A DNA stretch of 28,620 nt from CAZYMF01 sp964648215 (GTDB lineage Bacteria > Desulfobacterota > Binatia > HRBIN30 > JACQVA1). Shown piece by piece: positions 1-7,158 of this stretch. Position numbers and translations under genes: made by a program. The stretch lies in assembly GCA_964648215.1 (NCBI GenBank), contig CAZYMF010000043.1, positions 1 through 28,620 of the forward strand, written 5' to 3'. Positions within the stretch are counted from its first letter, which is position 1, and the number at the start of each line of letters is the position of its first letter. The notes under the pieces were generated by a model that was given only the letters and a program-made list of their open reading frames with translations, did not search any database and was not told the origin of the DNA.

Positions 1-512
1 AGGCCAAGCGCCTGGTCGAGCACGGCCGCGACGTGGTGATCCTGCTCGACTCCATCACCCGCCTGGCCCGCGCCTACAACACCGTGGTGCCCCCGAGCGG
101 AAAGATTCTCTCCGGCGGCGTCGACTCCAACGCCCTGCACAAGCCCAAGAAGTTCCTCGGCGCCGCCCGCAACATCGAGGACGGGGGCAGCCTGACCATC
201 ATGGGCACGGCCCTGATCGACACCGGCAGCCGCATGGACGAGGTGATCTTCGAGGAGTTCAAGGCCACCGGCAACATGGAGATCCACCTGGACCGGCGGC
301 TGGTGGACAAGCGAATTTTCCCGGCCATCGACATCAATCGCTCGGGGACCCGCAAGGAGGAGTTGCTCCTCGGCCGCGACGTGCTCAGCCGCGTGTGGAT
401 CCTGCGCAAGCTCCTGGCCCAGCTCAATCCGGTCGAGGCCATGGAGTTCATCATCGACAAGATCGAGGATACCAAGACCAACTCCGAGTTCCTCGAATCC
501 ATGAACCAGTGA
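1..512 (+). CDS. rho: Transcription termination factor Rho, C-terminal part (5' end outside window)
   Basis: Rho is the hexameric RNA-dependent ATPase that ends transcription of untranslated RNA. The reading frame is open from the first base (codons start at position 3) to TGA at 510-512, so only about the last 170 residues are here and the RNA-binding N-terminus lies upstream. The Walker B strand reads ILLDSITRLARAYN. It is followed by the Q/R-loop region with SGGVDSNALHKPKKFLGAAR, then the GGSLTI and ALIDTGSRMDEVI motifs, and RSGTRKEELL near the end, all characteristic of Rho. The C-terminus (ESMNQ) is ordinary for the family. The next gene is rpsB, 90 nt downstream. A promoter-like site in that gap suggests rpsB need not depend on read-through from rho. 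Identification is secure. Confidence 0.97.
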   Translation, partial: AKRLVEHGRDVVILLDSITRLARAYNTVVPPSGKILSGGVDSNALHKPKKFLGAARNIEDGGSLTIMGTALIDTGSRMDEVIFEEFKATGNMEIHLDRRLVDKRIFPAIDINRSGTRKEELLLGRDVLSRVWILRKLLAQLNPVEAMEFIIDKIEDTKTNSEFLESMNQ

Positions 513-536
513 AGCCGAGCCCGGGCCGGCCCCCTG

Positions 537-565
537 TTGCCTGTCGAATTCGCTTTCTGTTATCA
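537..565 (+). promoter_or_regulatory. Candidate sigma-70 promoter for rpsB
   Basis: TTGCCT (537-542) and TTATCA (560-565) are separated by exactly 17 nt in the 90-nt rho-rpsB gap. The stretch is clearly more AT-rich than its surroundings. Transcription would start near 572, about 30 nt before the rpsB ATG. The -10 match is imperfect, so this is a prediction from sequence only. Confidence 0.4.
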
Positions 566-602
566 GAATGACTCTGGTTCCGAGCTTGGAGAGGAGATCC
601 GT

Positions 603-1379
603 ATGGAAGTGAGTATGAAGCAGCTCTTGGAGGCCGGGGTGCATTTCGGCCACCAGACGAGCCGCTGGAATCCCAAGATGAAGCCCTACATTTTCGGGGC
701 TCGCAACGGGATTTACATCATCGATCTGCAGCAGACAGTGAAGCTCTTCGAGAGCGCCTATGCCTTCGTGCGAGAGCTGGCCGCGAAGGGAGGGCACGTC
801 CTTCTCGTCGGCACCAAGAAGCAGGCGCAGGACGCCGTCCGCGAGGAGGCCGATCGCTGCGGGATGTTCTACGTCAACACCCGTTGGCTGGGCGGCACCC
901 TCACCAACTTTCAGACCATCAAGCAGAGTATCGACCGTCTGAAAAAGCTGGAGGAGACCCTGGAGAGCCCGGTGATGGCCGAGGCCCTCACCAAGAAGGA
1001 GATGCTCAACATCAGCCGCGAGCGCGACAAGCTGCTGTCGGCCCTGGGCGGCATCAAGAACATGCGCAAGCTGCCCGATGCTCTTTTCGTGATCGACCCG
1101 CAGAAGGAGGAGATCGCGGTTCGGGAGGCCAACAAGCTGCACATCCCGGTCGTGGCGGTGGTCGACACCAACTGCGATCCCGACCTGATCGACTACAAGA
1201 TTCCCGGAAACGACGACGCCATCCGCGCCATTCGCCTGTTCTGCGCCTCGGTGGCCGACGCCGTCCTGGAGGGCAGGGCGGTTTCGGAGGAACGTTCCAA
1301 GGCCGAGGGCGAGGAGCCCGCAGCCGAGGCGAGCACGCCGGCGGCCGAGCCTGCCCCGGAAGGGAGCATGGTGCAGTGA
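603..1379 (+). CDS. rpsB: 30S ribosomal protein S2
   Basis: S2 binds the 16S rRNA at the head-body junction of the small subunit and is needed for S1 attachment. The 258-residue protein shows the family hallmarks MKQLLEAGVHFGHQTSRWNPKM at the N-terminus, RNGIYIIDLQQTV, GTKKQAQDAV, NTRWLGGTLTNF, and the DP-AV/VVDTNCDPDLIDYKIPGNDDAIRAI region. The start at 603 is chosen because GGAGAGGAG (588-596) precedes it at good spacing and the MEVSMKQ start resembles other S2 proteins. A TTG at 537 would only add a non-conserved extension. The last 35 or so residues are an Ala/Glu/Pro-rich low-complexity tail. The stop codon overlaps the GTG start of tsf, the usual rpsB-tsf coupling. Confidence 0.97.
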   Translation: MEVSMKQLLEAGVHFGHQTSRWNPKMKPYIFGARNGIYIIDLQQTVKLFESAYAFVRELAAKGGHVLLVGTKKQAQDAVREEADRCGMFYVNTRWLGGTLTNFQTIKQSIDRLKKLEETLESPVMAEALTKKEMLNISRERDKLLSALGGIKNMRKLPDALFVIDPQKEEIAVREANKLHIPVVAVVDTNCDPDLIDYKIPGNDDAIRAIRLFCASVADAVLEGRAVSEERSKAEGEEPAAEASTPAAEPAPEGSMVQ

Positions 1380-2230
1380 GTCAGGTCACCGCCGCCCTGG
1401 TCCGCGAGCTGCGCGACAAGACCGGGGCGGGAATGATGGATTGCAAGCGGGCGCTCGCCGACCACGGCGGCGACTTGGAGAAGGCGATCGTTTCGCTGCG
1501 CGAAAAGGGTCTGGCCGCGGCGGCCAAGCGTGCTTCCCGCGTCGCCAGCGACGGTCTGGTGGTGGCGGCGCTGGCCGACGGCGGCGCTTCCGGCGCGCTG
1601 GTCGAGGTGAACTGCGAGACCGATTTCGTCGCCCGCACGCCCGATTTCCAGGCGCTCGTGGAGAAGGTGGCCGGGGAAGTTCTCGCCCACGGACCCGAGG
1701 TCGACCTGAGCCGCTTGATCACCGATGCGGTGGCCAAGATCGGCGAGAACATCGTTCTTCGCCGCGCCGCTCGCTTCCAGCCCGCGGCCGAGAACGGTCT
1801 CGTTGGCTCGTATATCCACGCCGGCGGCAAGATCGGCGTCCTGCTCGAGCTCGATGCTTCCGGGGCCATCAAGACGGCGCCGGAGGGTGCGGCGGCGGTG
1901 AAGGATCTCGCCATGCAGGTGGCGGCCGCCAACCCGCGCTACGTGCGCCGAGAGGAAGTGCCGGCCGACGTGCTCGACGGCGAGCGCTCGATCTATCGCG
2001 CGCAGGCGGCGACCTCGGGCAAGCCCGAGCAGGTCATCGAGAAGATGGTGACCGGCAAGCTCGAGAAGTTCTTCAAGGACGTGTGCCTGCTCGAGCAACC
2101 GTTCATCAAGGAGTCGGACCGCGCGGTGAGCAGCTGGCTCGCCGACGTGGTCAAGCGCGTCGGCGGCAACCTCACGGTCAAGCGCTTCGTGCGCTTCCAG
2201 CTCGGGGAGCAGACCGAGCAGGCGGCCTGA
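1376..2230 (+). CDS. tsf: Elongation factor Ts
   Basis: EF-Ts is the guanine-nucleotide exchange factor that recycles EF-Tu-GDP to EF-Tu-GTP. The 284-residue product begins with the UBA-like domain (LVRELRDKTGAGMMDCKRAL), including the TGAGMMDCK signature, followed by the core with VEVNCETDFVARTPDF. It ends with the VKDLAMQVAAANPRYVRREEVP segment and a C-terminal region containing LLEQPFIKESDRAV, all standard for the family. The start is GTG at 1376, which overlaps the rpsB TGA (1377-1379). There is no room for an independent ribosome-binding site apart from the end of rpsB, so translation is probably coupled. pyrH follows after 4 nt. Confidence 0.96.
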   Translation: MSQVTAALVRELRDKTGAGMMDCKRALADHGGDLEKAIVSLREKGLAAAAKRASRVASDGLVVAALADGGASGALVEVNCETDFVARTPDFQALVEKVAGEVLAHGPEVDLSRLITDAVAKIGENIVLRRAARFQPAAENGLVGSYIHAGGKIGVLLELDASGAIKTAPEGAAAVKDLAMQVAAANPRYVRREEVPADVLDGERSIYRAQAATSGKPEQVIEKMVTGKLEKFFKDVCLLEQPFIKESDRAVSSWLADVVKRVGGNLTVKRFVRFQLGEQTEQAA

Positions 2231-2234
2231 CCCG

Positions 2235-3005
2235 GTGGCCGGAGCGCCTGGCGGCACCGCCGTGGCCCCGTCGCCGGCCTCGCCGCCGGCCCTGCGCTAC
2301 CGGCGCATTCTCCTCAAGCTCAGCGGCGAAGCCCTCCTCGGCCGCCAGGAGTTCGGCATCGACACCACTGTTCTCGGTGACATCGCCGCCGAGGTCGAGG
2401 AGGTGCACGAGCTCGGCGCCGAGGTGGCGATCGTCATCGGCGGCGGCAACATCTTTCGCGGCGTCGCCGGCACCAGCCGCGGGATGGATCGCGCCACGGC
2501 CGACTACATGGGCATGCTGGCCACCATCTTCAACGCGCTGGCGCTGCAAGACGCGATGGAGCGGCGCAGCGTGCAGACCCGGGTGATGTCGGCGATCGAG
2601 ATGCAGCAGGTTGCCGAGCCGTACATCCGCCGCCGCGCCAAACGCCATCTGGAGAAGGGACGCGTGGTCATCTTCGCCGGCGGCACCGGCAACCCCTTCT
2701 TCACCACCGACACCGCGGCCAGTCTGCGCGCGGCGGAGATCGGCGCCGAGGCGATGCTCAAGGCGACCAACGTCGACGGCATCTACGACGCGGATCCGCG
2801 CACCCACGCCGGCGCCACCAAGTTCACGGAGTTGACCTACCTCGAGTGTCTGAGCAAAGAACTGAAGGTGATGGATGCGACGGCGATCTCGCTGTGCAAG
2901 GAGAGCGCACTTCCCATCATCGTGTTCGATCTGTCGACGCGGGGAAACATCAAGCGCGCCGTCACCGGAGAGGCGGTAGGTACCATCGTGAGGCATCGAT
3001 CATGA
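2235..3005 (+). CDS. pyrH: Uridylate kinase (UMP kinase)
   Basis: PyrH phosphorylates UMP to UDP in pyrimidine nucleotide synthesis. Bacterial PyrH is a hexamer of the amino-acid kinase fold, typically regulated by GTP and UTP. Visible motifs are RILLKLSGEALLG near the N-terminus, VIGGGNIFRG (nucleotide/phosphate binding), ADYMGMLATIFNALALQDAME, FAGGTGNPFFTTDTAA and KATNVDGIYDADPRT. At 256 residues it is slightly longer than usual because of a roughly 20-residue Ala/Pro-rich leader encoded from the GTG at 2235. No better start occurs before the conserved core except a GTG at 2262. The stop overlaps the frr start (ATGA at 3002-3005), so it is translationally coupled within the ribosomal operon. 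Confidence 0.96.
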   Translation: MAGAPGGTAVAPSPASPPALRYRRILLKLSGEALLGRQEFGIDTTVLGDIAAEVEEVHELGAEVAIVIGGGNIFRGVAGTSRGMDRATADYMGMLATIFNALALQDAMERRSVQTRVMSAIEMQQVAEPYIRRRAKRHLEKGRVVIFAGGTGNPFFTTDTAASLRAAEIGAEAMLKATNVDGIYDADPRTHAGATKFTELTYLECLSKELKVMDATAISLCKESALPIIVFDLSTRGNIKRAVTGEAVGTIVRHRS

Positions 3006-3559
3006 CGGAAGACATTCTCTCCCAGCTCCGCGACGATATGGAGCAGACCCTGGTGAAGTTCCGGCGCGAGCTCGGACGCGTTCGCACCGGCCGCGCTTCG
3101 ACCTCCTTGCTGGAAGGCATCTTCGTCGACTACTACGGCACCCGGACGCCGCTCAATCAGCTGGCGGGGATCACGGTGCCCGAGCCCCGCATGCTACTGC
3201 TGCAGCCGTACGACAAGGGGGCGATGCACGACATCGAGCGGGCGATCCAGCAGTCGGATCTCGGCCTGACACCGCTCAACGACGGCAAGGTCATCCGCAT
3301 CCCGATCCCCGAGCTGACCGCCGAGCGCCGGCGCAACCTGGTCAAGCACTTGCACAAGGTGACCGAGGAGTACCGCGTGTCGGTGCGCAATCACCGGCGC
3401 GACGCGATCGACATGCTCAAGGAGCTCGAGAAGGCGAAGGAGATCACCGAGGACGAGCTGCACCGGGCGCAGGACAAGGTGCAGCAGGCGACCAACGAGT
3501 ACATCGAGCGCGTCGACAAGGCGCTCAAGGTCAAAGAAGAAGAGATCCTGGAGGTTTGA
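3002..3559 (+). CDS. frr: Ribosome recycling factor
   Basis: RRF, with EF-G, splits the post-termination ribosome. The 185-residue length is exactly typical. The N-terminus carries the helix with VKFRRELGRVRTGRAS, followed by YYGTRTPLNQLA, EPRMLLLQPYDKGAMHDIERAI, SDLGLTPLNDGKVIRIPIPELTAERR, and the long C-terminal helix with EDELHRAQDKVQQATNEYI. The ATG at 3002 overlaps the pyrH TGA. The end of the gene carries GGAGG (3550-3554), placed to serve a GTG at 3563, where uppS normally begins in this operon. Confidence 0.97.
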   Translation: MTEDILSQLRDDMEQTLVKFRRELGRVRTGRASTSLLEGIFVDYYGTRTPLNQLAGITVPEPRMLLLQPYDKGAMHDIERAIQQSDLGLTPLNDGKVIRIPIPELTAERRRNLVKHLHKVTEEYRVSVRNHRRDAIDMLKELEKAKEITEDELHRAQDKVQQATNEYIERVDKALKVKEEEILEV

Positions 3560-3562
3560 TCC

Positions 3563-3730
3563 GTGCCGCAGCGCTCGCCGCTCGCCCGGGGGCGCCTGCC
3601 CCGGCACGCCTGCGTCCCTTTGGACGGAGATGGCTCGCTCCCGTGGGCGCTGCGCCGCAGACACGCGGCTCGCCCTGGCCGTGCCTTCGCCCCGTTGACG
3701 GACAGGGAACGACTCCGTGCTGCGCGCTAG
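3563..3730 (+). pseudogene. Possible internally deleted uppS (undecaprenyl-diphosphate synthase) relic, 55 codons
   Basis: A GTG-started frame sits 3 nt after frr with GGAGG at a spacing of 8 nt, and its stop overlaps the cdsA start by 14 nt. This is exactly where uppS lies in frr-uppS-cdsA operons. The short product contains LPRHACVPLDGDGSLPWA (residues 12-29). It lines up with the UppS N-terminal signature LPRHVAIIMDGNGRWA, keeping LPRH, the catalytic-position Asp, DG and WA. Its last residues (TDRERLRAAR) loosely recall the RERRFG end of UppS. What is seen is the position, the ribosome-binding site and the partial motif. That it is a uppS remnant is inference; it could also be chance or a short translated linker. 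A full UppS is about 240-250 residues, so it could not be functional. Confidence 0.4.
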
Positions 3731-4529
3731 GCTGGCGACAGCCGCGGTAGCCATTCCCCTGCTCCTGCTGCTGATCCTGCGCGGCCCGCAGTGGCTGTTC
3801 GCCTCGGTGGTGGGGCTGATCGCGGCCCTCGGCGTTGTCGAGTACGCCGCCATGGCCTTCCCCAGCCCGTCGAACTTTCGGTGGATGGCCGTCGGCATGG
3901 GTTGGCTGCTGGCCGCGGCCACGGCCAGCGGACACCCGCAGTGGGTCGCTCTGGCGGCCGTCCTGGCCTGGGTCGGCGGGCTCACCTGGACGCTCTTCAC
4001 GCGCCGCGACTTCGAACGCGGACTGGGCGACTTCGGCCTGGCCTTGCTCGGCGCCGGTTACGCCGGCTTCCTGCTGCCGTATTTCGTGTGGCTGCGAGCG
4101 TTGCCGCAGGGTGCTTCGTGGGTCATCTTCCTGCTGACGGTGGTGATGGCGGGAGACAGCGGGGGGTACTTCGTCGGTCACGCGCTCGGGCGCCACAAGC
4201 TCATGCCCCGGGTCAGCCCGGGGAAGACCGTCGAGGGCTCTCTCGGCATTCTGGCCGGCAACGTGGCGGGGGCGGCCCTGGCCAAGGTGATCCTGCTGCC
4301 GATCTTGGGTGCCCGGCTCGCGGGCGTCGGCTGGAGCGAAGCCGTGGCCGTCGCCCTGGTCATCGGGCTGGTGGCGCAGACCGGCGACCTGTGCGAGTCG
4401 ATGATGAAACGCACCTTCGCCACCAAGGAGTCGGGGTGGATCTTCCCCGGGCACGGGGGGGTCCTCGACCGCATCGACAGCTTGGTGTTCCCGGTCGCGC
4501 TGCTATACTACTACCTCCTCTGGCGCTGA
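3717..4529 (+). CDS. cdsA: Phosphatidate cytidylyltransferase (CDP-diglyceride synthase)
   Basis: CdsA converts phosphatidic acid and CTP to CDP-diacylglycerol, the precursor of all the phospholipids made by PssA and Psd in this same window. The 270-residue protein is strongly hydrophobic from the start (ATAAVAIPLLLLLILRG), with several further membrane segments. It ends with the family signature region: MMKRTFATKESGWIFPGHGGVLDRIDS, in which PGHGG and DRIDS are diagnostic. GGDSGGYFVGHALGRHKL-type residues (GDSGGYFVG) and SPGKTVEGSLGG-like SPGKTVEGSLGI are also present. GTG at 3717 is used, preceded by AGGGA. The gene overlaps the uppS-like relic. rseP follows after 20 nt with no dxr between them, although dxr is common at this position. 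Confidence 0.95.
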   Translation: MLRARLATAAVAIPLLLLLILRGPQWLFASVVGLIAALGVVEYAAMAFPSPSNFRWMAVGMGWLLAAATASGHPQWVALAAVLAWVGGLTWTLFTRRDFERGLGDFGLALLGAGYAGFLLPYFVWLRALPQGASWVIFLLTVVMAGDSGGYFVGHALGRHKLMPRVSPGKTVEGSLGILAGNVAGAALAKVILLPILGARLAGVGWSEAVAVALVIGLVAQTGDLCESMMKRTFATKESGWIFPGHGGVLDRIDSLVFPVALLYYYLLWR

Positions 4530-4549
4530 CCGGAGGGGCAGGAGATTCG

Positions 4550-5623
4550 ATGCCAACCAGCATTCTCGCCGCGATCCTCGTCCTGGGCGTCCTCATCCTC
4601 GTCCACGAGCTCGGGCACTTCCTCGTCGCCAAGCGCGTCGGTGTTCGCGTGCTGCGGTTTTCGATCGGCTTCGGGCCGAAAATCTTCGGCTGGAAGTCGG
4701 GTGAGACGGAGTACCAGCTGAGCGCGATTCCGCTCGGCGGATACGTCAAGATGGAGGGTGAGGACTCCGAGGAGGAGCTCGACGAGGAGGCCAAGAAGGT
4801 TTCGTTCTCGCACCAACCGGTCCTGCGTCGATTCGCCATCGTTTTCGCCGGTCCGTTCACGAACTTGTTCTTCGCCTTCCTGGTCTTCTGCGTCACCTTC
4901 ATCGCCTTCGGCGTCCGCATCCCCAGCGAGCAGGCCAGGGTGGGGGCCCTCTCCCCCGACATGCCGGCCGCGGCGGCGGGGCTCGAGGCGGGCGACATCG
5001 TTCGCGCCGTCGATGGCCGGGCCATTCACAGCTGGGAGGAGCTGTCACATGCCATTCGCGGGAGCGAAGGCCGCAGTCTCAAGCTGAAGATCGAGCGCCA
5101 GGGGAGCGAACGCGAGCTGACGGTGACGCCGAAGGAGGTGGAGAACAAGAGCATCTTCGGCGAGGACCTGCACACCAAGACCTATCTCATCGGCATCGAG
5201 CCGGGCTTCGATGTCGAGGAGGTCGGTCCGCTTCGCGCCATCGGCATCGCCGCGGAGCAGACCGTGGTGTGGACGGAAACCATCACCCTCGGCTTGGTGA
5301 AGATGGTGGCCGGCAAGATCCCCACGCGCGAGATCGGGGGGCCCATCGAGATCGTGCGCCAGGCGGGCCGTCAAGCGGCCATGGGTTTCGAGTATCTGCT
5401 CATGTTCACGGCCGTCATCAGCTTGAACCTGGGGATCCTGAATCTGTTGCCGATCCCGGTTCTCGACGGTGGCCATTTGTTCTTCTTCGCCGTCGAAGGG
5501 CTGCTCGGCCGGCCGGTGGAGCTCCGCTACCGCGAGCTCGCCCAGCAGGTGGGCCTGTTCGTTCTGATCGCGCTGATGCTGTTCGCCTTCTACAACGACA
5601 TCGCTCGCGTCTTGCAGGGCTGA
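4550..5623 (+). CDS. rseP: RIP metalloprotease RseP (site-2 protease)
   Basis: RseP is an inner-membrane zinc protease that cleaves transmembrane anti-sigma factors and signal peptide remnants. The zinc motif HELGH lies at residues 19-23 inside the first membrane helix, and the third ligand region reads NLLPIPVLDGG, with Asp306. A central periplasmic PDZ domain is visible (PDMPAAAAGLEAGDIVRAVDGRAI). The 357-residue length indicates a single-PDZ form rather than the two-PDZ form of E. coli. Other conserved parts are SIGFGPKIFGW, AIPLGGYVKM and FAGPFTNLFFAF. ATG at 4550 follows AGGAG with good spacing. The gene lies directly downstream of cdsA, as in many proteobacteria, but without dxr. Confidence 0.95.
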   Translation: MPTSILAAILVLGVLILVHELGHFLVAKRVGVRVLRFSIGFGPKIFGWKSGETEYQLSAIPLGGYVKMEGEDSEEELDEEAKKVSFSHQPVLRRFAIVFAGPFTNLFFAFLVFCVTFIAFGVRIPSEQARVGALSPDMPAAAAGLEAGDIVRAVDGRAIHSWEELSHAIRGSEGRSLKLKIERQGSERELTVTPKEVENKSIFGEDLHTKTYLIGIEPGFDVEEVGPLRAIGIAAEQTVVWTETITLGLVKMVAGKIPTREIGGPIEIVRQAGRQAAMGFEYLLMFTAVISLNLGILNLLPIPVLDGGHLFFFAVEGLLGRPVELRYRELAQQVGLFVLIALMLFAFYNDIARVLQG

Positions 5624-5637
5624 GACGGGCTAGCGGC

Positions 5638-6318
5638 GTGTGGATCCTCGGGCTCGACACGTCGACCTGGACGGCCAGCATCGGCATCGTTCGCGACGGC
5701 GAGCCGGTCGCCGAGCGCTGCCTGCGGGCCGAGAGCAGCCACGCGCTCACGCTGCTGCCGCTGGTCGAGGAGACCCTCGCCGCGGCGCGGATCGACGTGA
5801 GCGAGCTGGACGGGGTCGCCGTCGCCAACGGCCCGGGCTCGTTCACCGGTTTGCGGATCGCTGTGAGCACCGCCAAGGGGCTCGCCTACGCGGTCGGGGC
5901 TCGACTGGTGGCCGTGCCCACTCTGGAGGCGATGGCGCGCGCCGCCGGCCCGCGCCCGACCAGCGTCTGTCCCGTCCTGGATGCGCGCAAGGGCGAGGTC
6001 TATGCGGCCTTGTTCCGCTGGCGCGACGGCGGGCTCGAGCGACTCGGTGCGGAGCAGGCGCTCTCGCCACGCGCCCTCGCCGACGCGATCGACACCCCGT
6101 GCACCTTCGTCGGGGAGGGGGTCGATGTCTACGGTGATCTGCTGCGCGAGCTTCTCGGCGAGCGAGCGCTGTTGTTGCCCCCGGGCGCGCTGCCTCCGCT
6201 CGGCGGCACGGTGGCGCAGATGGGGTGGGAACGGCTGCAGGCTGGGGAAGAAGCTTCCCTCGCGGAGCTGGAACCACTCTATGTGCGGCCGTCCGAGGCC
6301 GAGTGTAAGGCGGGATAA
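5638..6318 (+). CDS. tsaB: tRNA threonylcarbamoyladenosine biosynthesis protein TsaB
   Basis: TsaB is the non-catalytic ASKHA-fold partner that activates TsaD for t6A37 modification of ANN-decoding tRNAs. The 226-residue protein has WILGLDTST at the N-terminus, ESSHALTLLPLVEETL, the highly conserved NGPGSFTGLRIAVSTAKGLAYA block, VPTLEAMA, and DARKGEVYAALF. GTG at 5638 is the start that gives the canonical ILGLDTS N-terminus; it lies 14 nt after the rseP stop. The ribosome-binding site is poor, so coupling to rseP is likely. It closes the long + strand operon; a fresh promoter follows. Confidence 0.94.
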   Translation: MWILGLDTSTWTASIGIVRDGEPVAERCLRAESSHALTLLPLVEETLAAARIDVSELDGVAVANGPGSFTGLRIAVSTAKGLAYAVGARLVAVPTLEAMARAAGPRPTSVCPVLDARKGEVYAALFRWRDGGLERLGAEQALSPRALADAIDTPCTFVGEGVDVYGDLLRELLGERALLLPPGALPPLGGTVAQMGWERLQAGEEASLAELEPLYVRPSEAECKAG

Positions 6319-6356
6319 GCATGCGAAACATAGGGATTTTCGTCGAAATGGGCGAT

Positions 6357-6385
6357 TTGACAGCCGGGCGGGCCTGCGGTAGGTT
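6357..6385 (+). promoter_or_regulatory. Promoter for the ydcH-like/ilvN/ilvC operon
   Basis: A perfect -35 hexamer TTGACA (6357-6362) is followed after 17 nt by TAGGTT (6380-6385) in the tsaB-ydcH gap. Transcription would begin near 6392, about 20 nt before the ATG at 6413. A nearly identical -10 context (CCTGYGGTAGGTTCGG) occurs upstream of nadK on the other strand, which supports it as a genuine signal. Confidence 0.6.
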
Positions 6386-6412
6386 CGGGCACCTGCCCGA
6401 GGAGAACTGGCG

Positions 6413-6637
6413 ATGGAGAAACACGAAGAAGAGCTGATTCGGTCCTTGCTGGACCAAGACGGCGAGCTGCGTCGCTTCTACGAGGAGCACGTCGCTCTGG
6501 AGAAGCAGCTCGCCACGTTCCAGCACAAGCACTACCTCACCCCCGAGGAGGAGGTCGAGAAGAAGCGGTTGCAGAAGCTCAAGCTGGTCGGCAAGGATCA
6601 CATCATGGAGATCCTCGAGAAGTACCGGTCGCACTGA
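6413..6637 (+). CDS. Small YdcH-family (DUF465) protein
   Basis: This is a 74-residue, highly charged, almost entirely helical protein. The C-terminal part (EEEVEKKRLQKLKLVGKDHIMEIL) matches the DUF465/YdcH pattern, in which a KKLxKEKLxxKDxI-type segment ends the protein; the earlier EEHVALEKQLATFQHKHYLT fits the first helix. The function of the family is not established. The start is ATG at 6413 with GAGGAG (6399-6404) upstream. It is the first gene after a strong promoter-like site and is followed by ilvN after only 5 nt, so it is probably co-transcribed with the branched-chain amino-acid genes. That link is positional only. Identity as a DUF465 member is likely but rests on a short pattern. 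Confidence 0.75.
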   Translation: MEKHEEELIRSLLDQDGELRRFYEEHVALEKQLATFQHKHYLTPEEEVEKKRLQKLKLVGKDHIMEILEKYRSH

Positions 6638-6642
6638 CCCAC

Positions 6643-7158
6643 ATGCGCCACACCATCTCCGTCCTGGTTGAAAACGAGTTCGGCGTCCTCGCCCGCGTCG
6701 CCGGCATGTTCAGCGGACGCGGTTTCAATATCGAAAGCCTCACCGTTGCCGAGACGCTCGACCCCACGGTGTCCCGCATCACCCTGGTGACGCACGGCGA
6801 CGATCAGGTGCTGGCCCAGATCACCAAGCAGCTCAACAAGCTGATCAACGTGATCAAGGTGATCGATTTCCTCGACAGCAAGCACGTCGAGCGCGAGCTG
6901 GCCCTGATCAAGGTCGCCGCCGACGAGAAGACGCGCGCCGAAGTGATGAACATCGTCGACATCTTCCGCGCCAAGGTGATCGACGTCGGCCCGGCGAGCT
7001 ACATCGTCGAGCTCACCGGCGACGAGGACAAGATCGACGCCATCATCAATCTGCTGCGCCCGCTCGGCATCAAGGAAATCTGCCGCACCGGCAAGGTGGC
7101 GATGCACCGTGGCATGCGCATACTGACAACGCAGGACGAGAAGGAGAAGGCAGCGTGA
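6643..7158 (+). CDS. ilvN: Acetolactate synthase small (regulatory) subunit
   Basis: IlvN binds valine through its ACT domain and gives feedback control to the catalytic subunit IlvB. The 171-residue product has the N-terminal ACT domain (RHTISVLVENEFGVLARVAGMFSGRGFNIESL), including the ligand-binding NEFGVLARV loop. The C-terminal ACT-like domain follows (RELALIKVAADEKTRAEVMNIVDIFRAKVIDV), ending with a GKVAMHRG motif. The length is typical for the short ilvN/ilvH class. There is no clear ribosome-binding site in the 5-nt gap after the DUF465 gene, suggesting coupling. ilvB, which normally precedes ilvN, is absent here and must lie elsewhere. The stop overlaps the ilvC GTG (GTGA). Confidence 0.95.
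   Translation: MRHTISVLVENEFGVLARVAGMFSGRGFNIESLTVAETLDPTVSRITLVTHGDDQVLAQITKQLNKLINVIKVIDFLDSKHVERELALIKVAADEKTRAEVMNIVDIFRAKVIDVGPASYIVELTGDEDKIDAIINLLRPLGIKEICRTGKVAMHRGMRILTTQDEKEKAA

Noticed and set aside
513..536. GC-rich palindromes after rho as terminator
   Set aside because: Short self-complementary GGGCCGGCCC-type strings without a T-run; not distinguishable from background at this GC content.
6321..6437. 38-codon frame ahead of the DUF465 gene as a possible ilv leader peptide
   Set aside because: It contains the promoter itself, runs into the DUF465 gene, and lacks a run of branched-chain codons or a terminator.
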